Source: Neoroseomonas lacus
Lineage (GTDB): Bacteria > Pseudomonadota > Alphaproteobacteria > Acetobacterales > Acetobacteraceae
Length of the DNA stretch: 64,000 nt
NCBI RefSeq assembly: GCF_014644535.1
Contig: NZ_BMKW01000001.1
Coordinates: 434,001-498,000 of the forward strand
Direction: 5' to 3'
The notes beneath the pieces are model-generated. The model had not been told where the DNA came from and made no database searches. It saw nothing but the letters and a program-made list of their open reading frames with translations. This document shows, piece by piece, positions 1 to 9,422 of this stretch. Positions within the stretch are counted from its first letter, which is position 1. Every line of letters begins with the position of its first letter. The translations under genes and the position numbers were made by a program.

Positions 1-311
1 CGGATAACGGGGCGCTCCCGCGCCTGCGTGTTCGCCGCGGCGGGCTTCACGATGATTCGGCCATGACGTGGGCGGCCGCATGAATCACTCCGGTGCGCTC
101 GCCGTCGCCCGATGGGCTGGCCCGCGGCCCAGCGTTGTTCAAGAACATCGACGGCAGCCCCATCGCGCATCGGCGGCGCCCTGGCATGTGCCTGACGCCA
201 CGTGACCGACGGCACGGGCGCCGACCACGGCACGGGAATCACTTGCGAATGGCCGCGGCGCGGGTGCCACTGCGCCAACGCGCCCGCCTCCCCCGCCCCG
301 CATGGTGCCCG
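1..311. other. Non-coding left edge
   Basis: No convincing gene is seen. The stretch precedes the DUF599 gene. An open frame extends upstream of that gene's ATG, but its translation is arginine/proline-rich and looks non-coding. It may hold promoters for the DUF599 gene and for a gene outside the window. Confidence 0.5.
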
Positions 312-995
312 ATGAACCTGCCCCTCACCCTACTCGACTGGATCGCCGTCACGATCTTCGCCGCCGCCTGGATCGGCTACGCCTCGGTCGTCGACCGTGT
401 GCCCTCGATCCGCGCGCGAAGCGTCATCGCCGCCATGGACGTCCATCGCGAGCGCTGGATGCGCGCTTCGCTCGGGCGGGACAATCGCATCGCCGACATC
501 GCGGCGATCGGCAACCTGATGTCCTCGACGTCCTTCCTCGCCACCACCTCGATCCTGGTGCTCGGCGGGTTGATCGCGATGCTGGCCGCGCCGGACCCGG
601 CCCGGCGCGTCGTCGCCATCCTGCCCTGGAGCGCGGTGCCGGATGAGATGATGTGGGAAGTGAAGATCGGCCTGCTGCTGGTGATCTTCGTGAACACCTT
701 CTTCGAATTCACCTGGGCACTACGGCAGTTCAACTACACCTCGACCCTGGTGATGGGCATGCCGAACGACGTCACGGCCCTGTCGCAGGCCAGTGCCGCG
801 GCGCGGCTCGCCAATCGCGGCGCGCGACATTTCAACACGGGGCTGCGGTCGTACTACTTCGGGCTGGCGGCCCTGGCCTGGATCCTCCATCCGCTGGCGC
901 TGATCGTCGCCAGCCTGTTCGTGTTGCGGGAGTTGCATCGGCGCGAATTCCGCTCGGCGGCGCGGGATGCGCTGGCGACGCGGGAGATCAGGTGA
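312..995 (+). CDS. DUF599 family membrane protein
   Basis: A 227-residue integral membrane protein with about four hydrophobic segments, near residues 5-25, 72-95, 115-137 and 186-210. The layout and the central FFEFTWALRQFNY-type stretch fit the DUF599 family, whose function is unknown. The ATG at 312 is chosen because the protein then begins directly with the first membrane segment (MNLPLTLLDW); translation of the longer frame upstream looks non-coding. The gene stands alone, and the next gene converges from the minus strand 73 bases away. Confidence 0.75.
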   Translation: MNLPLTLLDWIAVTIFAAAWIGYASVVDRVPSIRARSVIAAMDVHRERWMRASLGRDNRIADIAAIGNLMSSTSFLATTSILVLGGLIAMLAAPDPARRVVAILPWSAVPDEMMWEVKIGLLLVIFVNTFFEFTWALRQFNYTSTLVMGMPNDVTALSQASAAARLANRGARHFNTGLRSYYFGLAALAWILHPLALIVASLFVLRELHRREFRSAARDALATREIR

Positions 996-1068
996 GGGTC
1001 AGCGGCGCCGAGGGCATGTGACGCGCCGCCGACGCTTATAGCGGCGGCGCCCCTGCCTGGTCGTTCTC

Positions 1069-1680
1069 TCAAGGCACGCGCAACACCACCCCCGGCATGC
1101 CCCCGCGCCCCAGCCGGCAGGTCGCTGCCACGGCTGCGGCCGGTGGCTCGATGGCGATGGCCGAGGGTTCGCAGCTGCTGCGGCCGAGTTCATCGAACCG
1201 GCGTTCGATCGCGAACGCCTCGCGCAGCGTGCCCTCGGCGGTGATCTCGTGGAAGGTGTAGTCCACGCTGCAACAGCCATTGCGCCCGAGCGTCACCAGC
1301 CGCCCCGCCGCGTCGCGCGAAAAGGCCAGGCCGCTCACCTCCCCTGCCCGGCGGAACCGCGCCTGACCAGGCTGCATGAGCCACACATCCCAGGCGGTAT
1401 TCGCATTGCCGCCGATCACCGGCACCCAGAGGTCGAGCGCGCCATCGCCATTGGTATCGGCAAGGCGCGGCAGGCTGTCCGGCAGGTCCGACTGTACCTC
1501 GATGCGCTGGCTTTCGACGCCACCGTCGAGCACCGCAATGGTCCAGTATTCCGCGTTGGAGACGGCCTGCAGCGTGAGGGGCGGCGCGCCGGGGCGGGTG
1601 GCGCGCAGCGTGGCACGGGCAGCCTCGGCGACCGGCAGCGCGAGCGCGAGCAGCGCAGCGGCGAGCAGCCAGCGCCTCAT
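1069..1680 (-). CDS. Secreted hypothetical protein with an acidic DxNxDG loop
   Basis: A 203-residue protein with a clear signal peptide (MRRWLLAAALLALALPVAEA, cleavage near residue 20). The mature part has a DTNGDGALD stretch at residues 75-83, a calcium-loop type motif seen in FG-GAP/VCBS-like beta-propeller or dockerin-like repeats, and a CC pair around residue 135. It is probably periplasmic or exported. Its start overlaps the end of the P1-peptidase gene by 4 bases (ATGA), so the two are probably translationally coupled. No specific function can be assigned. Confidence 0.7.
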   Translation of the reverse strand: MRRWLLAAALLALALPVAEAARATLRATRPGAPPLTLQAVSNAEYWTIAVLDGGVESQRIEVQSDLPDSLPRLADTNGDGALDLWVPVIGGNANTAWDVWLMQPGQARFRRAGEVSGLAFSRDAAGRLVTLGRNGCCSVDYTFHEITAEGTLREAFAIERRFDELGRSSCEPSAIAIEPPAAAVAATCRLGRGGMPGVVLRVP

Positions 1681-2765
1681 CGCCCATACCTCGCGAGGAT
1701 GGCGCGCAGCGCGTCGAGGTCGATGGCGTGCCCGGTGGCGCGTCGACCCGTGCGGCCATCGCGGCCGATGGTGGTCGTCGCCATGGTCAGCGCGTTGAGC
1801 ACGGCTTCCTCCACCGCCTCGGCCGCGGCGACGAAGAGCGGCGACATGCGGTCATTCGGCCAGTCGGCGATGACCGCCTGTTGCGCACGTCGCTCGGCAT
1901 CGCGCCGCACGCCGGGATGGGTGGAGAAGGCGATGGCGTAGTCGCCCGACCCGTCGCTGAAGGCCGCGCCGGTGCGCGCCAGCCCGGCCATGGCACGGGT
2001 CGCCAGGCGAGTGAGGTTGCGGTCCGACAGCGGCGCATCGGTGGCAATCACCACCATCACCGAGCCATCGGCATCGCCGCGGTCGGTGTGTTCCTTCAGG
2101 TACCATTTGCCGAGTTCACGGCCGGCCGGGATGCCATCCATCGTCAGCACGCCGCCGTAATTGGCCTGCACCAGCGCGCCGATAGTCCAGCCGCCAAGAC
2201 CTTCGGGCAGCACACGGGAGGATGTGCCGATACCGCCCTTGAAGCCGAAGGCCATGGTCCCGGTGCCGGCGCCGACGCAGCCCTCGGCAAGCGGGCCATC
2301 CGTCGCGGCGTCGAGCGCGGCGAGGACATGCTCGGCACCCACGCCACGCGCGCGGATATCGTTGAGCCTTCCGTCATTGGTCTCGCCCACCACGGCATTG
2401 ACCGAGACGGCGTCAGGATTGCGCGCGAGGGTCCAATCCACCAGCGCTTCCACCGCGCGGCCGACGGCGAGGGTGTTGGTCAGGATGATCGGGGTTTCGA
2501 GTTCGCCGAGTTCGGCAAGCTGCGTCGCGCCGGCAAGCTTGCCGTAGCCGTTGATGACGGCGAGGCCGGCCGGCACACGGTCGGTAAAGGGGTTGCCGGC
2601 GTGCGGGATGATGGCGGTGACGCCGGTGCGGGTCGCCTCGCCGTCGATCAGCGTGACATGGCCGACCGCGACGCCGGCCACATCGGTGATGGCGTTGTGC
2701 GTGCCGGTGTTGAAGATACCTGGCGTGAGGCCGAGCTCACGGGCTCGGAGGCGGGCCTGCTCCAC
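1677..2765 (-). CDS. P1 family (S58, DmpA-type) aminopeptidase
   Basis: A 362-residue member of the DmpA/BapA (L-aminopeptidase/D-esterase) family of self-cleaving N-terminal nucleophile hydrolases. Family hallmarks are the N-terminal GITDVxGVxVGH-like stretch (NAITDVAGVAVGHVTL), the GxGTG motif near residue 167, and the DGSV autocleavage site. There Gly234-Ser235 would be cut to expose Ser235 as nucleophile. Length is normal for the family. The substrate is probably a small peptide, beta-amino acid peptide or D-amino ester/amide and cannot be chosen from sequence. No signal peptide is seen. The gene lies 3 bases behind the receiver-like gene and overlaps the secreted-protein gene, forming one minus operon. 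Confidence 0.9.
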   Translation of the reverse strand: MEQARLRARELGLTPGIFNTGTHNAITDVAGVAVGHVTLIDGEATRTGVTAIIPHAGNPFTDRVPAGLAVINGYGKLAGATQLAELGELETPIILTNTLAVGRAVEALVDWTLARNPDAVSVNAVVGETNDGRLNDIRARGVGAEHVLAALDAATDGPLAEGCVGAGTGTMAFGFKGGIGTSSRVLPEGLGGWTIGALVQANYGGVLTMDGIPAGRELGKWYLKEHTDRGDADGSVMVVIATDAPLSDRNLTRLATRAMAGLARTGAAFSDGSGDYAIAFSTHPGVRRDAERRAQQAVIADWPNDRMSPLFVAAAEAVEEAVLNALTMATTTIGRDGRTGRRATGHAIDLDALRAILARYGR

Positions 2766-2768
2766 GAT

Positions 2769-3401
2769 TCAGCCGCGGTCCTTCAGCGCGTCGAGGATCA
2801 GCTCCAGCAGCTGGTCGGGCCGAGTTGCAAGCCCCTGGGCGCCTGGCGGCAGGTCACGCGGCTGCCCGACATAGAAGATGAAGGGCGTATCGGACTCCAG
2901 GCCACTCAGAATAGCGAGCAGCGCCGGTCCGGCCGCGGGGCTTTCCGGCCGCGCCCAATCGGAGAGGACCAGGTCGAAACGACAGGGACGGGCGCGTAGC
3001 AATTCCTCCGCCTCTGCCGTGCTGGCAGCGAAGGTGAGATGCGCACCGAGCGCCATCAGTGCCTGCGCCTCGTTGTGGTTCCCCGAGGGGCGGTCATCGA
3101 CCCACAGGATCTCGGCCCCGTTCAACCGCTTGCCTTCCTTCGCCAGCCTGTCGCGCAGAGGGCTGCCCTCGGGCCCGGCCAGGGGGATCGCAACCTGTTT
3201 CTCGGCACCCGCCGCCGCCAAGGCCTTGAGGGAGACCTTGATGCCGAAGGCCTCGAACTGGTCGGCCTTGCCGAACAGGCCACGGATCTGCGGCAGCAGC
3301 GTGACGAAAGCGCCAGCCGCGAGCAGGCTCCAGATGATGCCGGCGCTGGCCTGCATGATCTGGACGGCGATCTGACCGGCAGTGGGCGGGTCGGCAGCCA
3401 T
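2769..3401 (-). CDS. Membrane-anchored receiver-like protein
   Basis: A 210-residue protein with one N-terminal membrane segment (about residues 12-37) and a C-terminal domain resembling a response-regulator receiver. It has an acidic pair in ILWVDDRP (D102, D103), a strand ending in LVLSDWA with the putative phospho-acceptor D148, and a later hydrophobic strand (TPFIFYVG). The conserved receiver lysine is not evident (GLATRPDQ in its place), so phosphorylation may be altered or absent. The ATG at 3401 is preferred because AAGAGA precedes it at good spacing; the longer frame reads like non-coding sequence. It is the first gene of the operon with the P1 peptidase and is divergent from the ART-like pair. 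Confidence 0.65.
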   Translation of the reverse strand: MAADPPTAGQIAVQIMQASAGIIWSLLAAGAFVTLLPQIRGLFGKADQFEAFGIKVSLKALAAAGAEKQVAIPLAGPEGSPLRDRLAKEGKRLNGAEILWVDDRPSGNHNEAQALMALGAHLTFAASTAEAEELLRARPCRFDLVLSDWARPESPAAGPALLAILSGLESDTPFIFYVGQPRDLPPGAQGLATRPDQLLELILDALKDRG

Positions 3402-3560
3402 GGCCGTGTCTCTTGAACTGTTGCGCTGGCGAACGGTAGCCTGAAGGCGGTCCATCGTGAAAGCGGGAGTGCCGCCATCATGTTGGTGCAATGGTGCCTG
3501 CGGGGCGTGCGGTCGTCGGCGTCGGTACCGCGCTTCGGCGATGCCGAGGCAACGGCGACG

Positions 3561-4151
3561 ATGAATACGCTGGGAATTCGTTCCGCCTGGGTATGGGATC
3601 CGTCCACCTCCGCCACAGGCAGATTTTCGCGCGAAGATGTATTCGCCGACGCGCATGCCGCGCTTTCGCCCACGGCGCTCGACGACCACGTCAACAATTT
3701 CGGCGCGGTAAAGCGTACCACGCCCTATCTCTCACTGACGGCAGGTGTCGTCACCTGGGGCGGCAGTGGCGTCGCAACGCCGCATGGCGCCTGGACCACG
3801 GCGGCAAACTTCGCGACCGGCGGCGGGCAGGTCGAAGGCTACATCTTCGAATGCTGGGTGCTGGTCGGGCCGAAGCCGGTCCCCGAGTTGCCCGGCTTCG
3901 GGGAGGAGGTGCGGGACCTCAACGCTTCAGCGCAGTTCTCCATCTGGCATTTTGAGGGTGAGATCGCCGCGAAACTGGTGGTGCCCCCGCGGCAGATCCG
4001 CCGGGTGGTGAAGATCGACGCGCAGGGCATGCCGGTGCAGGAACCGGCCCCGCAGCCCCGCCACGCGGGCGAGACGATCGATTGGCAACGCCCCAATCCC
4101 GATTTCGTCGAGCCTCATCGCATCACCAATCTGCGCGATTTGGTGCCCTGA
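3561..4151 (+). CDS. Hypothetical protein, possible ADP-ribosyltransferase-like fold
   Basis: A 196-residue protein of unknown function. PYLSLTAG (residues 55-62) followed much later by FEGEIAAKLVVPPRQI (E132-x-E134) is reminiscent of the S-x-S/T and E-x-E elements of some ADP-ribosyltransferase folds, with HV in DDHV (residue 43) as a possible first-motif residue. This is inference from motif order only. An in-frame ATG at 3480 would add 27 residues that look non-native. The stop codon overlaps the next ATG by one base, so the two genes are coupled. The gene is divergent from the membrane receiver-like gene. Confidence 0.6.
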   Translation: MNTLGIRSAWVWDPSTSATGRFSREDVFADAHAALSPTALDDHVNNFGAVKRTTPYLSLTAGVVTWGGSGVATPHGAWTTAANFATGGGQVEGYIFECWVLVGPKPVPELPGFGEEVRDLNASAQFSIWHFEGEIAAKLVVPPRQIRRVVKIDAQGMPVQEPAPQPRHAGETIDWQRPNPDFVEPHRITNLRDLVP

Positions 4152-5089
4152 TGGCACTCCTGCACACCCTTGCTCGCTGCGCGCCAAGCTGGGCGCGTCA
4201 GGCGGCATGGCTCGCCGAGATAAAGCCTGGAGCATTTGCGCGGCTTAGCGGCGCCGACGAGCGATCGTTGCAGCTTTCGACCGCCTGGGCGCGCTTGCAG
4301 GCTGTCGAGTTGTTTCTGGCGACACAGAACGTCCCCGACGCCCTCAAGGCCGCGGCTGCCGCCCTGGACGTTCTGCGGACGATGCCTGCGCCGCCTGCGA
4401 CTGCCGTCGCGCTCACTATCGGCCTCACCGCGGCGGCGGGCGTCAGCCTCGTCAGGCCGGAAGGGTTCAAGGTGCTCGATGACGTACTCAGCAGCAACAG
4501 CCTGCCGAACAACTTCGCGGCGTTGCAGAATGCTGCCGGACTGCTCCTCGCGGCTACACTGGCGGCATCGCCCGACATTCGCGGGCACGAATTGTTGCTG
4601 GAGACGCCACCGCCCCCGAGCGACAACAGCGTCGCGGCCAAGCTGCGGCACGCCTTGGGGGCCTGCGCGGAAGCGGCCGTCCTGCCGCACTTCGGCCTGC
4701 GCCGGATGCCCGGCAATCGCTTCGAGCCGATGGGCTTGCATTTGACCTACTCCGACTGGCCACCCGAGATGCCGGTGGACGAGGGCTGGTCTGATCCCGC
4801 ACAGAAGGCCGGCGCGACAGCCTTTCTGCATGCCCGCGGCACCGCCTTCGAGCAGCGCCTCACCGGCCTCGCGGCACGGCTGCGCGAGCCCGAGGATATC
4901 GGTGACGGCCACTTGCCATTCCAGCCGGCGCCGCCATTCGGCGGCCTGATCGACTGGCCCTTCCTCCTGCTGCTAGTTGCGCACTACCGCAGCCTTTCGG
5001 ACGAACTGCCGCGTTGGAGCGGCGAGACCTCGCTGACCCTCCGGCGGCTCGCCGCCGAGATTGTACGAGGCAGTCGCGAGCGCCGCTGA
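4151..5089 (+). CDS. Hypothetical alpha-helical protein coupled to the ART-like gene
   Basis: A 312-residue protein I do not recognise. It is alanine/leucine-rich and mostly helical, with a weakly hydrophobic stretch near residues 88-105 and a PFLLLLVAHYRSL segment near the C-terminus. It lacks a signal peptide and a clear catalytic motif. The ATG at 4151 lies inside the TGATG junction with the preceding gene, which argues for this start over an in-frame ATG at 4082 and for translational coupling. A partner role (immunity, chaperone or complex subunit) to the upstream protein is possible but unproven. It converges on alaS with only 5 bases between them. Confidence 0.6.
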   Translation: MALLHTLARCAPSWARQAAWLAEIKPGAFARLSGADERSLQLSTAWARLQAVELFLATQNVPDALKAAAAALDVLRTMPAPPATAVALTIGLTAAAGVSLVRPEGFKVLDDVLSSNSLPNNFAALQNAAGLLLAATLAASPDIRGHELLLETPPPPSDNSVAAKLRHALGACAEAAVLPHFGLRRMPGNRFEPMGLHLTYSDWPPEMPVDEGWSDPAQKAGATAFLHARGTAFEQRLTGLAARLREPEDIGDGHLPFQPAPPFGGLIDWPFLLLLVAHYRSLSDELPRWSGETSLTLRRLAAEIVRGSRERR

Positions 5090-5094
5090 TAACC

Positions 5095-7743
5095 CTACCC
5101 GCCTATCGCCGCCTTTATCGCCGCCAGCGCCTCGGCCGACTTGGTGGCATCCGGCCCGCCGGCCTGCGCCATCTCTGGCCTTCCGCCACCGCCCTTGCCG
5201 CCCACCGCCGCGCTTGCGGCGCGCACCAGCGCCACGGCGTCGGCCTTGCCCTTCGCCGCCTCGCCGATGGCGACGACGATCGACGCCTTGCCCTCGGCGG
5301 TAGAGACCAGCGCGACGACATCCGTCGTGCCGCCCTTCAGGATGGCTTCGGCCAAGCCCTTCAAGTCGCGCGCCGGTACCTCGCCGAGGTCGCGCAGGGC
5401 GACGCGCAGGCCGGCGACCTGCTCGACTTCCGCCCCGGCGCCGCCCGTGGCGAGCTTCTTGCGCAGATCCGCCACCGCATGTTCCAGCTTGCGGCGTTCC
5501 TCGACGAGCGCGCTGATGCGGCCGGCCAATTCACCAGGCTGTGCCTTCAGCACCGCGGCGGCGGCGGTGAGGCTCTCCTCCATGCCGGCGACGAGGGCGA
5601 GCGCGGCTTCACCCGTCACCGCCTCGACGCGGCGCACGCCGGCGGCGACGGCGCCTTCCGAGACGATCTTGAACAGGCCGATATCGCCGGTGCGCCGCAC
5701 ATGCGTGCCACCGCACAGTTCCAGCGAATAGACGCCGTGCTTCTCGACTGCCGCAGGGTCGTGGGCCATGCCGACGACGCGGACTTCCTCGCCGTACTTC
5801 TCGCCGAACAGCGCCATCGCCCCCGCCTCGACGGCCGCTTCGGGCGTCATCAGCCGGGTGATGACCTCGGCATTCTCGCGAATGCGGTTGTTCACCTCGG
5901 CCTCGACCCAGCGCAGGTCTTCCTCGGTCATCGGCGTGGGTTGGGAGACGTCAAAACGCAGCCGGTCCGACGCGTTCAGCGAGCCCTTCTGCGCCACATG
6001 CGTGCCGAGGCGGCGGCGCAGCGCCTCATGCAGCAGGTGCGTCGCGGAATGGTGGGCGCGGATGGCGGAACGTCGTGCGTGGTCGACCTCCGCCTGCACG
6101 GCAAGGCCGAGCTTCGCCTCTCCATGCACCACCGTGCCGATATGGACATAGAGCGCGCCGAGCCTCTTCTGCGTGTCGCGGATTTCGATGCGGCAGGCAT
6201 CGCCGGCCTGGATGATGCCGGTGTCGCCGACCTGGCCGCCGGATTCGGCGTAGAAGGGCGTCTGGTTCAGCAGCACCGCGACCTCGGTGCCGACCGGCGC
6301 GGTATCCACCGGCTTGCCGTCGGCGACGATGGCGATGATCTCGCCCTCGGCGGTCTCAGTGGTGTAGCCGAGGAACTCGCTGGCCCCGACCTTCTCCTTG
6401 AGGTCGAACCACACGCTTTCGGTCGCCGCCTCGCCGGAGCCGGCCCAGGCGGCGCGGGCGCGCTTGCGCTGTTCGGTCATGGCGGCGTTGAAGCCCTCGA
6501 CATCGACCGGGCGGCCCTCGGCGCGCAGCGCGTCCTGCGTCAGGTCGAGCGGGAAGCCGAAGGTGTCGTAAAGCCGGAACGCGACATCGCCAGGAAGCGT
6601 CTGCTTGTCACCGAGCCGGCCGGTTTCCTCCGCCAGCAGGTGCAGGCCTCGTTCGAGCAGCGAGCGGAAGCGGGTTTCCTCCAGTCGGAGCGTCTCGCTG
6701 ATCAGCGATTCCGCGCGCACCAGTTCGGGGTATGCCGCGCCCATCTGGCGCAACAGCGCCGGCAGCAGGCGGTGCATCAACGGGTCGCGCGAGCCCATCA
6801 TGTGGGCGTGGCGCATGGCGCGGCGCAGGATGCGGCGCAGGACGTAGCCGCGGCCTTCATTGGAGGGCAGCACGCCATCGGCGATCAGGAAAGCGCCAGC
6901 GCGCAGGTGGTCGGCGACGACGCGGTGGCTCGAGCGGAACGGGCCGTCCGGTTCCTGGCCGGTGGCTTCGGCCGAGGCGAGTATCAGGGCGCGCAGCGTG
7001 TCGGTGTCGTAGTTGTCGTGCTTGCCCTGCAGGATGGCGGCGAAGCGTTCGAGGCCCATGCCGGTGTCGATGGACGGGCGCGGCAGCGGGTTGCGCGTGC
7101 CGGCCGGCTCCTCGAGGAACTGCATGAACACCAGGTTCCAGATCTCGATGAAGCGGTCGCCATCCTCATCCGGCGAGCCAGGCGGGCCGCCGGGGATCTT
7201 GTCGCCATGGTCGAAGAAGATTTCGGAGCACGGGCCGCAGGGGCCGGTGTCGCCCATGCGCCAGAAATTGTCGGAGGTGGAAATGCGGATGATGCGGCTG
7301 TCGGGCAGGCCGGCGACCTTGCGCCAGATGGCGGCCGCTTCCTCATCCTCGGAATAGACGGTGACGAGCAGCTTGTCCTTGGGCAGGGCGAAGTCACGGG
7401 TCAGCAATTCCCAGGCATAGGGGATCGCCTGTTCCTTGAAGTAATCGCCGAAGGAGAAGTTCCCCAGCATCTCGAAGAAGGTGTGGTGGCGCGCGGTGTA
7501 GCCGACATTGTCGAGGTCGTTGTGCTTGCCGCCGGCGCGGACCGACTTCTGCGCCGAGGTCGCACGCGTGTAGGGGCGCTTTTCCTGGCCGGTGAAGACG
7601 TTCTTGAACTGCACCATGCCCGAATTGGCGAACATCAGCGTCGGGTCGTTGCGCGGGACCAGCGGGCTCGATTCCACGACGGTGTGTCCGTTGCGGTGGA
7701 AGTAGTCGAGGAAGGTCGCCCGGATGTCGTTGCTGCTGGTCAT
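5095..7743 (-). CDS. alaS: Alanyl-tRNA synthetase
   Basis: An 882-residue, full-length class II synthetase that charges tRNA-Ala. The N-terminal catalytic domain starts with the typical [17 protein letters not shown] sequence and carries [11 protein letters not shown] and the GPCGPCSEI stretch. The editing domain has the HxxxH zinc motif (HHSATHLLH) and CGGTHV. The C-terminal part has the coiled-coil and [13 protein letters not shown] (C-Ala/DHHA1-like) region. It lies downstream of recA on the same strand, a common alphaproteobacterial arrangement. Confidence 0.98.
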   Translation of the reverse strand: MTSSNDIRATFLDYFHRNGHTVVESSPLVPRNDPTLMFANSGMVQFKNVFTGQEKRPYTRATSAQKSVRAGGKHNDLDNVGYTARHHTFFEMLGNFSFGDYFKEQAIPYAWELLTRDFALPKDKLLVTVYSEDEEAAAIWRKVAGLPDSRIIRISTSDNFWRMGDTGPCGPCSEIFFDHGDKIPGGPPGSPDEDGDRFIEIWNLVFMQFLEEPAGTRNPLPRPSIDTGMGLERFAAILQGKHDNYDTDTLRALILASAEATGQEPDGPFRSSHRVVADHLRAGAFLIADGVLPSNEGRGYVLRRILRRAMRHAHMMGSRDPLMHRLLPALLRQMGAAYPELVRAESLISETLRLEETRFRSLLERGLHLLAEETGRLGDKQTLPGDVAFRLYDTFGFPLDLTQDALRAEGRPVDVEGFNAAMTEQRKRARAAWAGSGEAATESVWFDLKEKVGASEFLGYTTETAEGEIIAIVADGKPVDTAPVGTEVAVLLNQTPFYAESGGQVGDTGIIQAGDACRIEIRDTQKRLGALYVHIGTVVHGEAKLGLAVQAEVDHARRSAIRAHHSATHLLHEALRRRLGTHVAQKGSLNASDRLRFDVSQPTPMTEEDLRWVEAEVNNRIRENAEVITRLMTPEAAVEAGAMALFGEKYGEEVRVVGMAHDPAAVEKHGVYSLELCGGTHVRRTGDIGLFKIVSEGAVAAGVRRVEAVTGEAALALVAGMEESLTAAAAVLKAQPGELAGRISALVEERRKLEHAVADLRKKLATGGAGAEVEQVAGLRVALRDLGEVPARDLKGLAEAILKGGTTDVVALVSTAEGKASIVVAIGEAAKGKADAVALVRAASAAVGGKGGGGRPEMAQAGGPDATKSAEALAAIKAAIGG

Positions 7744-7844
7744 GTCCCGCCCGTCGCGTCACCCGGGAAAAGCCCGTCCCGGCAAGGTGTTGGCCCAAAG
7801 GGAGCGACAGGTAGCGCGCGGGCGGCCGGGCGTGAAGGGGCGCG

Positions 7845-8042
7845 TCAGTCTGGCGGGCGTTTGTCGGCATCGGGGACGGGGTCGGCGCCGTCGCGCCGTG
7901 ACTTCTCCCGCTGGTGGCTTTCCTTGCCGTAATCGGGTCCGCCTTCCTTGCGCTCATCGGGCCGGAAGCGCGGGTCGGGCTTGTGCGGGGGCGGCGGTTC
8001 CGGCGCGATGGCGGGAAGACGAGGGCGGCGGGGCTTGTTCAT
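7845..8042 (-). CDS. Small basic/proline-rich hypothetical protein
   Basis: A 65-residue, highly charged, proline-rich and probably disordered protein lying between recA and alaS on the same strand. It starts MNKPRRPRLPAIAPE and has no membrane segment or known motif. A GAGGAAGGAG-type Shine-Dalgarno sequence sits just upstream of its ATG on the minus strand, which supports expression. Small proteins of this composition are frequent in related genomes. The function is unknown. Confidence 0.5.
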   Translation of the reverse strand: MNKPRRPRLPAIAPEPPPPHKPDPRFRPDERKEGGPDYGKESHQREKSRRDGADPVPDADKRPPD

Positions 8043-8119
8043 GGCGGCGTGCTCCTTCCTCAGAGGAACACGGCGCGGCGGCGATGGTTGCTATGCCGCC
8101 TGGCTTGCCGGCCAAAACG

Positions 8120-8164
8120 CGGGAAGGGCGCCGCCGGCCACCCGGCCGGGCAGCGCCCTTCCCG
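8120..8164 (-). terminator. Hairpin terminator after recA
   Basis: CGGGAAGGGCGC (8120-8131) and GCGCCCTTCCCG (8153-8164) form a perfect 12-bp stem, with a further GC-rich inner stem between them. On the minus strand it lies 21 bases after the recA stop and is followed by GCGTTTTGG, a short T-run, as expected for an intrinsic terminator. Confidence 0.75.
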
Positions 8165-8185
8165 TTCAGCTGCGGTCGCCGGGCC

Positions 8186-9268
8186 TTATTCGGCCGCCAG
8201 CGCCTCGTCGTCGTCGGTGCTGTTGCCCACCAGCATCTGCTCGGCCAGCAGGCCGGCCTGGCCGCGGACGCGCTGTTCGATGGAGGCGGCCATCTCGGGA
8301 TGGTCGCGCAGGAACTGCTTGGCGTTCTCGCGCCCCTGGCCGATGCGCTGGCTGTCGCAGGAGAACCAGGCGCCAGACTTCTCGACCACGCCCGCCTTGA
8401 CGCCGAGATCGATCATCTCGCCGACCTTGGAGATACCTTCGCCATACATGATGTCGAACTCGACCTCACGGAACGGCGGGGCCATCTTGTTCTTCACCAC
8501 CTTGACGCGGGTGTGGTTGCCGGTGACCTCGTCGCGATCCTTCACGGCGCCGATGCGGCGGATCTCCATGCGGACCGAGGCGTAGAACTTCAGCGCATTA
8601 CCGCCCGTGGTGGTCTCCGGATTGCCGAACATGACGCCGATCTTGAGCCGGATCTGGTTCAGGAAGACCAGCAGCGTGTTGGATTTAGAGACCGAGCCGG
8701 TCAGTTTGCGCAGCGCCTGGGACATCAGCCGGGCATGCAGGCCGACATGGGTGTCGCCCATCTCGCCTTCGAGTTCGGCGCGCGGCACCAGGGCGGCGAC
8801 GGAATCGACCACCAGCACGTCGATCGCCCCCGAACGCACCAGCGTGTCGGCGATCTCGAGCGCCTGTTCGCCGGCATCGGGCTGGCTGATCAGCAGGTTG
8901 TCGACATCGACGCCGAGCTTGCGGGCATAGCCGGGGTCGAGCGCGTGCTCGGCGTCGATGAAGGCGCAGGTGCCGCCATTCTTCTGCGCTTCCGCGATGA
9001 CATGCAGCGCGAGCGTGGTCTTGCCCGAGGATTCAGGCCCGTAGATCTCGACGATGCGCCCCTTGGGCAGTCCGCCGATGCCAAGGGCGAGGTCGAGCCC
9101 GAGAGAGCCGGTGGAGACGACATCAATGGCCCCATCCTGCGCCTGGCGGGCGCCGAGGCGCATGATCGAGCCCTTGCCGAAGGCCCGTTCAATCTGACTC
9201 AGCGCGGCGTCAAGCGCCTTTCCCTTATCCATGCCCTTCCCCCGATCGGACGACGATTTCTCAACCAT
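8186..9268 (-). CDS. recA: Recombinase RecA
   Basis: A 360-residue full-length RecA, the strand-exchange ATPase and SOS co-protease. The Walker A GPESSGKT is at residues 77-84, [15 protein letters not shown] forms Walker B, and the L2-type [17 protein letters not shown] segment is intact. The C-terminus is acidic ([11 protein letters not shown]), as usual. ATG at 9268 gives a normal length. An SOS box lies about 140 bases upstream and a strong hairpin follows the stop. Confidence 0.98.
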   Translation of the reverse strand: MVEKSSSDRGKGMDKGKALDAALSQIERAFGKGSIMRLGARQAQDGAIDVVSTGSLGLDLALGIGGLPKGRIVEIYGPESSGKTTLALHVIAEAQKNGGTCAFIDAEHALDPGYARKLGVDVDNLLISQPDAGEQALEIADTLVRSGAIDVLVVDSVAALVPRAELEGEMGDTHVGLHARLMSQALRKLTGSVSKSNTLLVFLNQIRLKIGVMFGNPETTTGGNALKFYASVRMEIRRIGAVKDRDEVTGNHTRVKVVKNKMAPPFREVEFDIMYGEGISKVGEMIDLGVKAGVVEKSGAWFSCDSQRIGQGRENAKQFLRDHPEMAASIEQRVRGQAGLLAEQMLVGNSTDDDEALAAE

Positions 9269-9407
9269 AGGGCGATTTCTCCATTCGGTCTATCGCCCAT
9301 TCGTTGCGGACCAACCGACGGTCCGACCCGTCGGGCCGGTCTGCACCGGCACATGACGGCGCGATTCGGCGCAAGCGAAAGATGCCCCCGGCCTGCCGGA
9401 ACCGCAA

Positions 9408-9422
9408 GAACAAATTAAGAAC
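9408..9422 (-). promoter_or_regulatory. Putative LexA (SOS) box upstream of recA
   Basis: On the minus strand the sequence reads GTTC-TTAATTT-GTTC, exactly the direct-repeat GTTC-N7-GTTC known for alphaproteobacterial LexA. It overlaps the last codons of the upstream histidine kinase gene and lies about 140 bases before the recA start, so recA can be induced separately from the flagellar operon that reads towards it. Confidence 0.75.

Noticed and set aside
5014..7932. A very long plus-strand open frame opposite alaS
   Set aside because: It is the antisense of a clear alaS gene, with arginine/histidine-rich translation and no motif. Long antisense frames are expected in GC-rich DNA.
7724..9418. 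A long plus-strand open frame opposite recA
   Set aside because: It lies antisense to recA and has a low-complexity translation without any family signature.
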